In this document: one piece after another, positions 1-5,389 of the stretch | Numbering within the stretch: the stretch's first letter is position 1 | How the letters are laid out: every line of letters begins with the position of its first letter | DNA from: a virus | Direction: 5' to 3' (one strand) | Length of the DNA stretch: 34,023 nt | Virus record (IMG/VR): IMGVR_UViG_3300047300_000136 | Location: 1-34,023 of that record | Program-made: the position numbers and the translations under genes | Notes under the pieces: model-generated | The model's database searches: none | What the model was told of the DNA's origin: nothing | Seen by the model: only the letters and a program-made list of their open reading frames with translations

Positions 1-2
1 TA

Positions 3-39
3 GTTCCACCTGCTGTTCAGATTGACAGCAGGTTCCACC
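3..39. other. Hairpin flanked by direct repeats at left edge
   Basis: An 8-bp perfect stem (CCTGCTGT at 9-16, ACAGCAGG at 25-32) has an 8-base loop. The octamer GTTCCACC occurs at 3-10 and again at 32-39, so the hairpin sits between two direct repeats. It lies 20 bases upstream of the first ribosome site. No T-tract follows, so it is a weak terminator candidate; mRNA processing or 5' stabilisation is equally possible. Confidence 0.45.
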
Positions 40-59
40 ACTAAGTAAAGGAGAAAGAA

Positions 60-602
60 ATGTCAGTTGATTATGCTACAGAAAACGGTATGTCCATCAT
101 GAATCAATGCTATGAATGTATGATAATTGCACATGATATTGCTGATGGTCTACCAGTTGGTAAGTGTCAGGAATGTATGGAATCGGATGAAGCCAAGTCC
201 GATGTTAATGCCTGGAATCTACATGAAGATGATAGATTAGGCGAAGGTAAGGCTCTGAGTCTGAACGTAGAAGAGCCTAGTGGCAGTGACTGGGTATCAT
301 CCCAGACATATGTGCGTCCAGCCAAGACTAAAGCAATCATGTTCGAGAAGTGGTCGGATGATTGCAAGTTGGAGATGCTCACAGTAGAATTCATAGAACA
401 GGATGAAGACGAAATCCGTCACGAGTTCCTGCCTCCTATCGCTCAGTTGCAAGACGGCGGAGTTCATGAAGAACTATGGGAGTTAGATGATGAGCGTCAG
501 CGTAGCCGTGAGGTTCAATGCCATTGGTGCAACTTGCTTGTGCCTAAGCATTTGAATGATTGTGCTTCATGCGATAAGCCATTAGAATTGAATGTCAGAT
601 AG
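60..602 (+). CDS. Double zinc-ribbon protein of unknown function
   Basis: This 180-residue acidic protein starts at an ATG nine bases after AAAGGAG. Two four-cysteine clusters are visible: Cys17, Cys20, Cys36 and Cys39 near the N-terminus, and Cys154, Cys157, Cys168 and Cys171 near the C-terminus. Both have CxxC-type spacing expected of zinc ribbons. The middle (residues 45-150) is hydrophilic and rich in Asp/Glu, with no motif I recognise. Zinc-ribbon proteins in early phage operons often contact nucleic acid or RNA polymerase, but nothing here fixes a role. It is followed by a GC-rich hairpin, so it may end a transcription unit beginning left of the window. Confidence 0.8.
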   Translation: MSVDYATENGMSIMNQCYECMIIAHDIADGLPVGKCQECMESDEAKSDVNAWNLHEDDRLGEGKALSLNVEEPSGSDWVSSQTYVRPAKTKAIMFEKWSDDCKLEMLTVEFIEQDEDEIRHEFLPPIAQLQDGGVHEELWELDDERQRSREVQCHWCNLLVPKHLNDCASCDKPLELNVR

Positions 603-619
603 ACAATCAATAAGGCAGA

Positions 620-645
620 CTGCCCCGTCTTCGACGGCGGGGCAG
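620..645 (+). terminator. GC-rich hairpin, possible terminator
   Basis: CTGCCCC at 620-626 pairs with GGGGCAG at 639-645, and GTC/GAC extends the stem inside around a TTC loop with a small bulge. It is placed between the first and second genes. There is no T-run after it, so it may be a weak terminator or a processing/stability element. Confidence 0.5.
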
Positions 646-660
646 CCAGCCAACAAAATA

Positions 661-666
661 TATAAT
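661..666 (+). promoter_or_regulatory. Possible -10 box
   Basis: A perfect TATAAT hexamer lies just after the hairpin. Initiation about 7 bases downstream would give a very short leader that still contains the AAAGGAG ribosome site at 676-682. No convincing -35 hexamer is present at 16-18 bases, so this is weak. Confidence 0.25.
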
Positions 667-688
667 GCATAATACAAAGGAGAAGAAA

Positions 689-1039
689 GTGAAAAATACA
701 ATCAGTATCTCAGGTACGATTAAGAACGTTCGTACCTATGAATCAAAGTCTGGTAAGGGAACAATGCTTACAGGCTGGCTTGACCAGCGTGATGTCTCAC
801 GCACATCTGATGGAACTGCAGACCGACAGATTTATGTAGTTGGTATGAAGATTGTTGCATTTGATAACAATACAGTTGCAGATATTCTTGGTGCAACTAA
901 GGCAGGTCAGGAAGTCTCTCTTCCTATCACGCTAACTGGACGTATGGTTACTAAGTTTGATACTCGTGATGTACCTGAGGATAAGAAGTATAAGCCTATG
1001 CTTCAACTCGAAGTACATGATGTAGAAGTCAACGCTTAA
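689..1039 (+). CDS. Probable single-stranded DNA-binding (OB-fold) protein
   Basis: I place the start at GTG 689 (116 residues) rather than the in-frame ATG at 665, because AAAGGAG at 676-682 has ideal 6-base spacing to GTG 689 and would fall inside the longer reading. The protein is rich in predicted beta strands: an opening strand with ISGTIKNV, a central strand TMLTGWLDQRDV, and closing strands ITLTGRM and LQLEVHDVEV. This layout resembles a compact OB-fold protein. Its size and position beside replication genes fit a phage SSB, but it lacks the acidic C-terminal tail of classical SSBs. It is a monocistronic-looking unit between a hairpin and a strong terminator, as expected for an abundant protein. 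The SSB call is inference from fold pattern and context. Confidence 0.55.
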   Translation: MKNTISISGTIKNVRTYESKSGKGTMLTGWLDQRDVSRTSDGTADRQIYVVGMKIVAFDNNTVADILGATKAGQEVSLPITLTGRMVTKFDTRDVPEDKKYKPMLQLEVHDVEVNA

Positions 1040-1046
1040 TCTCAGG

Positions 1047-1089
1047 GAGAGTGGGTAGTTACCAGGCTACTCACTCTCTCTTTATTTTT
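1047..1089 (+). terminator. Rho-independent terminator
   Basis: A 12-bp stem (GAGAGTGGGTAG at 1047-1058 with CTACTCACTCTC at 1067-1078, one G-U pair) has an 8-base loop and is followed by TCTTTATTTTT. It starts eight bases after the stop codon of the SSB-like gene and is the clearest intrinsic terminator in the window. Confidence 0.9.
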
Positions 1090-1142
1090 GTAAGTAAGTA
1101 TGTCGATAACACTGATAATTACAAGTCCACAAGGAGATTACT

Positions 1143-1322
1143 ATGTATCTATCTACATCAGAAGCAATCTATCTTATTATATGTGCAGGCATTATGGGAT
1201 TCATGCTCATCATGCTATTCATTGCCAACCATACACTTATAACTAAGAATAGATATTTAAAAGAAACAATTAGAAACAAAAACAAATACTGCGCTCAGCA
1301 CCATGCAGAGGTTCCATTCTAA
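1143..1322 (+). CDS. Small single-pass membrane protein (59 aa)
   Basis: ATG 1143 lies seven bases after AAGGAG (1131-1136), and the reading runs to a TAA that overlaps the next ATG (TAATG at 1320-1324). The product has a strongly hydrophobic stretch at about residues 9-30 (AIYLIICAGIMGFMLIML), followed by a basic, lysine-rich tail (KNRYLKETIRNKNK), typical of a one-helix membrane protein with a cytoplasmic C-terminus. No family is recognised. It opens the operon that continues through the transglycosylase-like gene, so a membrane or envelope role early in infection is possible. Confidence 0.7.
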   Translation: MYLSTSEAIYLIICAGIMGFMLIMLFIANHTLITKNRYLKETIRNKNKYCAQHHAEVPF

Positions 1323-1552
1323 TGAGAAGCATTAAAGTAGCACAAACAATCATAGAACCAGATATAACCATATCAACGGTGCAACTCCCACCAGGTGCAT
1401 CTTTTGGAAATCCATTTGAGACTATGATTTTTTCAGATGATGATGATGTAATAGGTGATTATCAAACTCGCAGTGCTACCCTAGATGAAGCACTGCTCGC
1501 ACATATAGATGCAATTGCTTTCGTAATAAAGGAGAATAACATTGGACTTTAG
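1322..1552 (+). CDS. Hypothetical acidic protein (76 aa)
   Basis: Translation is coupled to the preceding gene by a TAATG overlap. The protein has a beta-rich N-terminal half, a DDDD acidic patch at about residues 38-42 and a C-terminal helix (TLDEALLAHIDAIAFVIKE). I recognise no family. Its last codons contain the AAAGGAG ribosome site of the next small gene, which begins 11 bases before this one ends, so the genes are overlapped on purpose rather than merely adjacent. Confidence 0.65.
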   Translation: MRSIKVAQTIIEPDITISTVQLPPGASFGNPFETMIFSDDDDVIGDYQTRSATLDEALLAHIDAIAFVIKENNIGL

Positions 1553-1643
1553 AATCGTATGCAAATCATGCTGGCAAATGACCAAGTATGATGCACTAGA
1601 TGTAGTAGAAGAACCATGTGATAAATGCGGAGGCGAAGTATGA
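1542..1643 (+). CDS. 33-aa zinc-ribbon microprotein
   Basis: A TTG start at 1542 has an excellent ribosome site (AAAGGAG at 1528-1534, 7-base spacing). The protein has CKSC near the N-terminus and CDKCG near the C-terminus, a minimal two-CxxC zinc ribbon with about 18 residues between the pairs. It overlaps the upstream gene by 11 bases and the downstream gene by an ATGA. The TTG start and very small size leave some doubt, but the paired CxxC motifs and tight coupling argue for a real product. Confidence 0.6.
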   Translation: MDFRIVCKSCWQMTKYDALDVVEEPCDKCGGEV

Positions 1644-1777
1644 GTGAACCACTATGGCTAGAAGGCGATGATGTAGCAACTAAAGATGAGTGCGAGTACT
1701 GCGGTAACTTCATTCATACCTGCACATGCGAGCCTTATGACCCAGACACATTACATGACCAAAGATTTGATGACTAA
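1640..1777 (+). CDS. 45-aa Cys-rich microprotein
   Basis: It starts in an ATGA overlap with the preceding zinc-ribbon microgene and ends in a TAATG overlap with the next gene. GGAGG at 1629-1633 is a good ribosome site. The product is acidic and contains CEYC followed by CTC (Cys18, Cys21, Cys28 and Cys30), with His27 between. A small zinc-binding knuckle is likely. No family is recognised and the partner is unknown. Confidence 0.6.
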   Translation: MSEPLWLEGDDVATKDECEYCGNFIHTCTCEPYDPDTLHDQRFDD

Positions 1778-2214
1778 TGATTAGACACAACAATAAGTAC
1801 ACAGCAATTGTATCGACAACAATCCTTGCAATTGCTAGCATCATTGGTATTCCATTGAAGTCTACAGTCAAGCAACTGCATGATGTAGTAGACCCCACGT
1901 GTGAACAGCCAAGTCCAAACTATTGGACACCGTATATGTCTAAGACTTATGCTCGTGGCTACATGGCTATCGAGTATCCGTCATGGGGTAGAGCAGAGTG
2001 GAGAGCGTTACTTAAACTATGGGGAAAAGAATCTGCATGGAATCATAATGCAGATAACCCTGAGTCCACAGCATATGGCATAGCACAAGTACTCAATACC
2101 AAAGAAGGAACGCCCGCCCCTCTCCAGATTGAGAAGGGGCTGGCTTATATTGCTCACAGATATGACCGACCATCAGCAGCATGGTCTCATTGGCGAAAGC
2201 ATGGATGGTACTAA
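1777..2214 (+). CDS. Membrane-anchored lytic transglycosylase-like protein
   Basis: Residues 8-25 form a hydrophobic signal or anchor segment after a basic N-terminus. Residues 75-145 match the core of phage and bacterial SLT-type (lysozyme-like) domains: the catalytic-type glutamate is Glu85 in KESAWNHNADNP, followed by the characteristic STAYGIAQVLN segment and a C-terminal YDRPSAAWSHWRKHGWY helix. Such enzymes cleave the glycan strand of peptidoglycan. It lies in the early operon, far from the CHAP endolysin of the lysis region, and is membrane-directed. It may therefore remodel the wall early in infection or act in superinfection control rather than in the virion, which is inference. A GC-rich hairpin is embedded near its 3' end (2116-2140). 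Confidence 0.75.
   Translation: MIRHNNKYTAIVSTTILAIASIIGIPLKSTVKQLHDVVDPTCEQPSPNYWTPYMSKTYARGYMAIEYPSWGRAEWRALLKLWGKESAWNHNADNPESTAYGIAQVLNTKEGTPAPLQIEKGLAYIAHRYDRPSAAWSHWRKHGWY
2116..2140 (+). other. GC-rich hairpin inside transglycosylase-like gene
   Basis: GCCCC (2116-2120) plus TCTC (2121-2124) pairs with GAGA (2131-2134) and GGGGC (2136-2140), with a single bulged A and a 6-base loop. It is much more GC-rich than its surroundings and codes for residues about 113-121. Confidence 0.55.
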
Positions 2215-2379
2215 ATGAAAACATATTACACAATACAATGCGAGATAGAAGTGGAAGCAAGTGATGACGACACTGCGCTTGCCATGCTTATCGATGCATG
2301 CAAGTTATACCCAGGACTACAACTAACAAGATGGATAGACACCAAACTAACAGAGAGAGAAGCAAATGACTACCGTTAA
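2215..2379 (+). CDS. Hypothetical small protein (54 aa)
   Basis: ATG 2215 follows the preceding stop directly (TAAATG), so translation is probably by reinitiation; no clear ribosome site is seen. The product begins with a beta strand (KTYYTIQCEIEVEA), then a helix (DDDTALAMLIDACKLYPG) and another strand, a compact alpha/beta arrangement. It overlaps the next gene by 14 bases. No family is recognised. Confidence 0.6.
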   Translation: MKTYYTIQCEIEVEASDDDTALAMLIDACKLYPGLQLTRWIDTKLTEREANDYR

Positions 2380-2884
2380 AGAAGCAATCGAAACAATCAA
2401 GAACAAGACAGAGCAAGATGCAGATGGTCAGTTCAAAGAAGGTTCAAAAGAACAGCAGTATGCTACACGTTTTGTCGAACTATTCTTTACAGAGTATGAC
2501 ACTATCGTAAAGAACGCAGACCCAGCAGAGTTTCCAGTTCTAGTTGCAGGTGTAGTTAATGCACTACGTGACCTTCAGGTGCGTGACTATATGCTAGGAA
2601 TTGTAAAGGATATTGATAACTCAGTTGATGCATTAGAGTTTCTTATTGATGCAGCACCTGAGTATGCAGACCCAGCCCGTGCTTTAGTAGCCACAGTTTA
2701 CTACGAGTCAGACCGACCAGAAGATGCAATCAATACAATCAATGAGGCAAGTGACGAGTATTCATTGGCAGTCTTACTTAAGCGTGTGTTCTCAGCAGGC
2801 TGGCCTAAGGAATCATTTGCACAGATGCGTAGCGAACTACACCCTAAGGTAGTAGAAACTATCTTCGGAAATAAAGAAGAATAA
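2366..2884 (+). CDS. DUF4192-like protein
   Basis: This 172-residue, mostly helical protein has an ordered middle and C-terminal part (residues 60-170) resembling the DUF4192 family common in Actinobacteria and their phages. The visible elements are VRDYMLGI, an aspartate/alanine-rich helix with DPARALVATVYYESDRPEDAI, and a final SLAVLLKRVFSAGWPKESF block. In that family a helix ending with a small-residue turn and a leucine-rich final block recur. The biochemical role of DUF4192 is not known to me. The N-terminal 50 residues are charged and look like an added segment. The start is ATG 2366, inside the end of the preceding small gene. Confidence 0.6.
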   Translation: MTTVKEAIETIKNKTEQDADGQFKEGSKEQQYATRFVELFFTEYDTIVKNADPAEFPVLVAGVVNALRDLQVRDYMLGIVKDIDNSVDALEFLIDAAPEYADPARALVATVYYESDRPEDAINTINEASDEYSLAVLLKRVFSAGWPKESFAQMRSELHPKVVETIFGNKEE

Positions 2885-2886
2885 TC

Positions 2887-3243
2887 ATGGGACTAGATAT
2901 GTATTTGCGTCGCAAGACAACAGAGACTATCCATTCATGGCGTAAGGCTAATGCTATTCATGGCTGGATTATTAATAATGCAGGTGTGGAAGATAATTGC
3001 ACACCAATTCATCTAGATATGGCAGACATTATAGCCTTGCGTGATGACTGCCAGAAAGTAGTAGATGAAGGAACAGAAGATGCAGCATGGGAATTTGTCC
3101 CACCTACATCTGGATTCTTCTTTGGTAGTACTGAGATTGATGAATGGTATTGGGAGAACATTAAAGAAACACTTGCATTCTTAAATGAACTCATTGATAA
3201 TAATACTGAAGACCAAGAGTTTGAGTACCAAGCATCATGGTAA
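2887..3243 (+). CDS. Conserved phage protein, MGLDMYL family
   Basis: The N-terminus MGLDMYL, the WRKANAIHGWI segment at residues 18-28 and the GFFFGSTEIDEWYWENIKET segment near residues 75-95 are the three hallmarks of a small protein family found widely in phages and some bacteria. No function is established that I know of. The spacing of aromatic and acidic residues suggests a compact alpha/beta protein. It follows the DUF4192-like gene by two bases, and the next small gene starts within its final codons. Confidence 0.75.
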   Translation: MGLDMYLRRKTTETIHSWRKANAIHGWIINNAGVEDNCTPIHLDMADIIALRDDCQKVVDEGTEDAAWEFVPPTSGFFFGSTEIDEWYWENIKETLAFLNELIDNNTEDQEFEYQASW

Positions 3244-3401
3244 ATCAATACATATTCAATGACCCAGATTGCAATGAATATTTTCTTATAGATATATATG
3301 AAGATACAATTGATGGCACAGTGGTGACACTCAAAGTAAAGAGAGATGGATGGAGTGACATCTGGTCACTACCATTAAAGCAAGTAAAAGGAGCAGAGTA
3401 A
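3237..3401 (+). CDS. Hypothetical small protein (54 aa)
   Basis: ATG 3237 overlaps the end of the preceding gene by seven bases, and its TAA abuts the next ATG (3402). The product is acidic in the N-terminal half and beta-rich (YFLIDIYEDTIDGTVVTLKVKRDGW). Its tail KQVKGAE encodes the AAAGGAG ribosome site for the next gene. No family is recognised. Confidence 0.6.
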   Translation: MVNQYIFNDPDCNEYFLIDIYEDTIDGTVVTLKVKRDGWSDIWSLPLKQVKGAE

Positions 3402-4382
3402 ATGACTAGACTCAACACATCATCATGGACACGTGGTGGAACAGCAGTAGAAGCAGGCTCAGCATCAGAGGCTGCACGTCAGGCTGGTCTTGACTGGGAT
3501 GTAGCACCAGTTGCTATCCAGGCATACCGCAATCGCAATGTAAATCCATATGAAGTTGTAACGGATTACTACGAAGTACCACGCAAGCAGGCTATCTTGC
3601 GCCTTGATACCGAGCAAGTTATTGGTGTAGTAGGTGAGAAGTACAAGGTAGTGCAGAACATGGAAGTATTCTCTGCCCTTGATTCACTCGTTGATTCAGG
3701 TGAAGCACGGTATACAGCAGCAGGTGAGTACAATAATGGTGCTAACATCTGGATGATTATGGAACTACCTGCAGGTGTGCAAGTAGCCAATGACCCACAT
3801 GCTGCATACCTACTAGTCCAATCATCACATGATGGCTCAGGTGCAGTACGTATCCGACCTATTATCGAGCGTATCTTCTGCGCTAATCAGATTAACAAAC
3901 TAATTACACGTGGTAAGAAGAATGACTACACTTATACAATGAAGCATACAACTCATGCTAAGTTATCAGTTCAAGATATACGTGCAATTACACAGTTAAC
4001 TTATCAGTCTATTGCTGAGTATGAAGAAGTAGCATCACACTTGCTTAGCCGTGGGGCTAATCATTTGCGTGCTCGTGAAATCTTTCGTAAAGTATGGGCG
4101 CTACCATCAACAGTAGAGTCCAAGCCATATGACATGCTTACACAGGGTGAACGCCGTCAGCAGACACTAGCATATACAGCACGTGATAAAGCATGGGAAA
4201 TCTATCAGAACTCACCAACTCAAGAGAACATTAAAGGTACTGACTTTGGTATCTGGCAAGCAGTTGTTGAGTATGCAGACCATCACGCTTCGGGTGGCTC
4301 CGAACGGCTCGCCGTTGCCACCCTCAGTGGACGCAATGATGCAATCAAGAACAAAGCACTAGAACTAGTGCTTTCTAACTAA
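3402..4382 (+). CDS. TIGR03299/DUF932-type phage-plasmid protein
   Basis: At 326 residues this matches the usual size of the phage/plasmid-like TIGR03299 (DUF932-related) proteins. Family features visible are the early GLDWDVAPV segment (29-37), VVGEKYKVVQNMEVFSALDSLV (about 75-96), the central strand YLLVQSSHDGSGAVRI (about 136-151) and the FCANQINKLI motif near residue 163. Members occur in replication or recombination neighbourhoods of phages and plasmids; an exact activity is not established to my knowledge. The ribosome site is AAAGGAG, eight bases upstream. Near the 3' end a GC-rich hairpin (4292-4323) encodes residues 297-307, and base composition rises sharply there compared with the rest of the gene. 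Confidence 0.8.
   Translation: MTRLNTSSWTRGGTAVEAGSASEAARQAGLDWDVAPVAIQAYRNRNVNPYEVVTDYYEVPRKQAILRLDTEQVIGVVGEKYKVVQNMEVFSALDSLVDSGEARYTAAGEYNNGANIWMIMELPAGVQVANDPHAAYLLVQSSHDGSGAVRIRPIIERIFCANQINKLITRGKKNDYTYTMKHTTHAKLSVQDIRAITQLTYQSIAEYEEVASHLLSRGANHLRAREIFRKVWALPSTVESKPYDMLTQGERRQQTLAYTARDKAWEIYQNSPTQENIKGTDFGIWQAVVEYADHHASGGSERLAVATLSGRNDAIKNKALELVLSN
4292..4323 (+). other. GC-rich two-part hairpin inside TIGR03299-type gene
   Basis: GGGTGGC (4292-4298) pairs with GCCACCC (4317-4323), and AACGG (4303-4307) pairs with CCGTT (4312-4316) around a CTCG loop. Twelve base pairs and a 4-base one-sided bulge lie in 32 bases, an unusually stable element for this AT-rich coding region. Confidence 0.6.
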
Positions 4383-4390
4383 GGAGAAAC

Positions 4391-4804
4391 ATGAATACAA
4401 TCCAGATTACAAATGATGAAGGCCAGACAATCAACTATACTGAAACAGAGATTACTACTATCATTAAGAACGGTGTTGACAATGCCCGTCAAGCAGTCGA
4501 ATACAGCAAAGAAATCAGTAACCTTCGTCGTGAAGTGCGTGACTTTTTCAGTGAAGGTGAATGGTCAGGTGGTGAGCAGACAGTCAATAAAGGAGATGTC
4601 AATTTCCTACTCGAACGTATCGGCGCAAATAAACTTACTACCAAGTACAATGGAACCTTTACAATTACAGGAACATTTAGTGTTGAAGTAGAAGATGAAG
4701 ATGAAATTGAAACAATCATCTCTGAGAATACTGACATCTCTAACTGGTCAGCAGACATGGATATAGATGTAATTGAAGTAGATGACATTGAAGAAGAAGA
4801 CTAA
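4391..4804 (+). CDS. Hypothetical acidic protein (137 aa)
   Basis: ATG 4391 follows AAGGAG after a 5-base gap. The N-terminal half is helical (residues 20-55, a probable short coiled coil with EISNLRREVRDFF). The middle contains a beta-hairpin-like NGTFTITGTFSVEVE, and the last 40 residues are very acidic, ending EVDDIEEED. Acidic tails of this kind occur in phage DNA mimics and in ssDNA-binding or replication partners, but I cannot assign one. It is coupled to the next gene by TAATG. Confidence 0.65.
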   Translation: MNTIQITNDEGQTINYTETEITTIIKNGVDNARQAVEYSKEISNLRREVRDFFSEGEWSGGEQTVNKGDVNFLLERIGANKLTTKYNGTFTITGTFSVEVEDEDEIETIISENTDISNWSADMDIDVIEVDDIEEED

Positions 4805-4920
4805 TGACTTACGTTACTTGGGTTCCATATTGTTCTATGTGTGACGAACAATTACATGATAGCCACTCTGCTATCGAAGCACATGATTCTGTATGTCCAA
4901 ATAAGGAGGACGATGACTAG
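4804..4920 (+). CDS. 38-aa zinc-finger-like microprotein
   Basis: It starts at the TAATG overlap with the preceding gene. The sequence has CSMC near residues 10-13, His18 and His21, a further His28 and one later Cys32. This is a minimal Cys/His set able to bind one zinc ion. The 3' end contains AAGGAGG (4903-4909), the ribosome site of the next gene, and overlaps it by eight bases. No family is recognised. Confidence 0.55.
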   Translation: MTYVTWVPYCSMCDEQLHDSHSAIEAHDSVCPNKEDDD

Positions 4921-5293
4921 TCAACCATTCGTACCTTACAATGGTACTGCTGGTTGGTCAGGCACAGATACAAGTAAAGAACGTGCTATGATTAACCTGC
5001 GTACTGGCAGGGAATATAACAACCAGCAAAAAGCGTTAGCACTATTAAAACAGTATGGTAGATTTGGCTTAACTTGGAAAGAGTTAAGCGACAAGACAGA
5101 CATGCATCACGGCACGGCAAGTGGCGTGTTGTCAGTACTGCACAAGTCAGGTGCTATACTTAGAGGCAAAGGTCTTAGTCGTAATAGATGTAAGTTATAC
5201 TTTGATATATCTCTTACGGATGAGATTACAAATGAACCATACAAGGAGAAGCAGAAACTGTGTCCACATTGTGGACTAGATACAAATGTATAG
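4913..5293 (+). CDS. Winged-helix DNA-binding protein with C-terminal zinc knuckle
   Basis: I choose ATG 4913 (126 residues) because AAGGAGG at 4903-4909 directly precedes it; a longer reading from 4841 would run in the opposite sense of codon use through the preceding microgene. Residues about 50-105 form a helix-turn-helix followed by a wing: KQYGRFGLTWKELSDKTDMHHGTASGVLSVLHKSG, then a basic RGKGLSRNRCKLYF strand. The C-terminus has CPHCG at residues 117-121. It is probably a small transcription regulator or replication-initiation helper. It is the last gene before an internal promoter and leader, so it may regulate that promoter (inference). Confidence 0.65.
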   Translation: MTSQPFVPYNGTAGWSGTDTSKERAMINLRTGREYNNQQKALALLKQYGRFGLTWKELSDKTDMHHGTASGVLSVLHKSGAILRGKGLSRNRCKLYFDISLTDEITNEPYKEKQKLCPHCGLDTNV

Positions 5294-5308
5294 TCCAGCC
5301 GTTCACTG

Positions 5309-5317
5309 TGCTATACT
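5309..5317 (+). promoter_or_regulatory. Extended -10 promoter
   Basis: TGCTATACT matches an extended -10 element (TGn plus TATAAT with one mismatch). The expected start point, about 5324, coincides with the first base of the long leader hairpin. No good -35 hexamer is visible, which extended -10 promoters can tolerate. Confidence 0.5.
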
Positions 5318-5323
5318 TATAAC

Positions 5324-5373
5324 ACTAGTGGTGGGTGGGTTTTTTCTCTCTCCTTGTCCTGCCCACCGCTAGT
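5324..5373 (+). promoter_or_regulatory. Leader hairpin with anti-ribosome-site loop
   Basis: A 16-bp stem including three G-U pairs (5324-5339 with 5358-5373) encloses an 18-base pyrimidine loop. The loop heptamer TCTCCTT (5349-5355) is the exact complement of AAGGAGA (5380-5386), the ribosome-binding site of the following nuclease gene. In RNA this permits either a free loop or a loop-to-ribosome-site pseudoknot that would block translation. It is therefore a candidate cis-acting translational switch rather than a simple terminator. The downstream T-run is only three bases. Confidence 0.55.
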
Positions 5374-5389
5374 TTAACAAAGGAGAATA

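Noticed and set aside
665-688. ATG 665 as start of the SSB-like gene
   Set aside because: The ribosome site AAAGGAG lies inside this extension and fits GTG 689 with 6-base spacing.
1051-1242. Open frame starting within the terminator after the SSB-like gene
   Set aside because: It covers the terminator hairpin and lacks a ribosome site; the frame from 1143 has AAGGAG, a membrane helix and a TAATG junction.
4489-4788. Minus-strand frame opposite the acidic 137-residue gene
   Set aside because: Ser/Ile-rich mirror of the acidic codons, no ribosome site and on the wrong strand for this arm.
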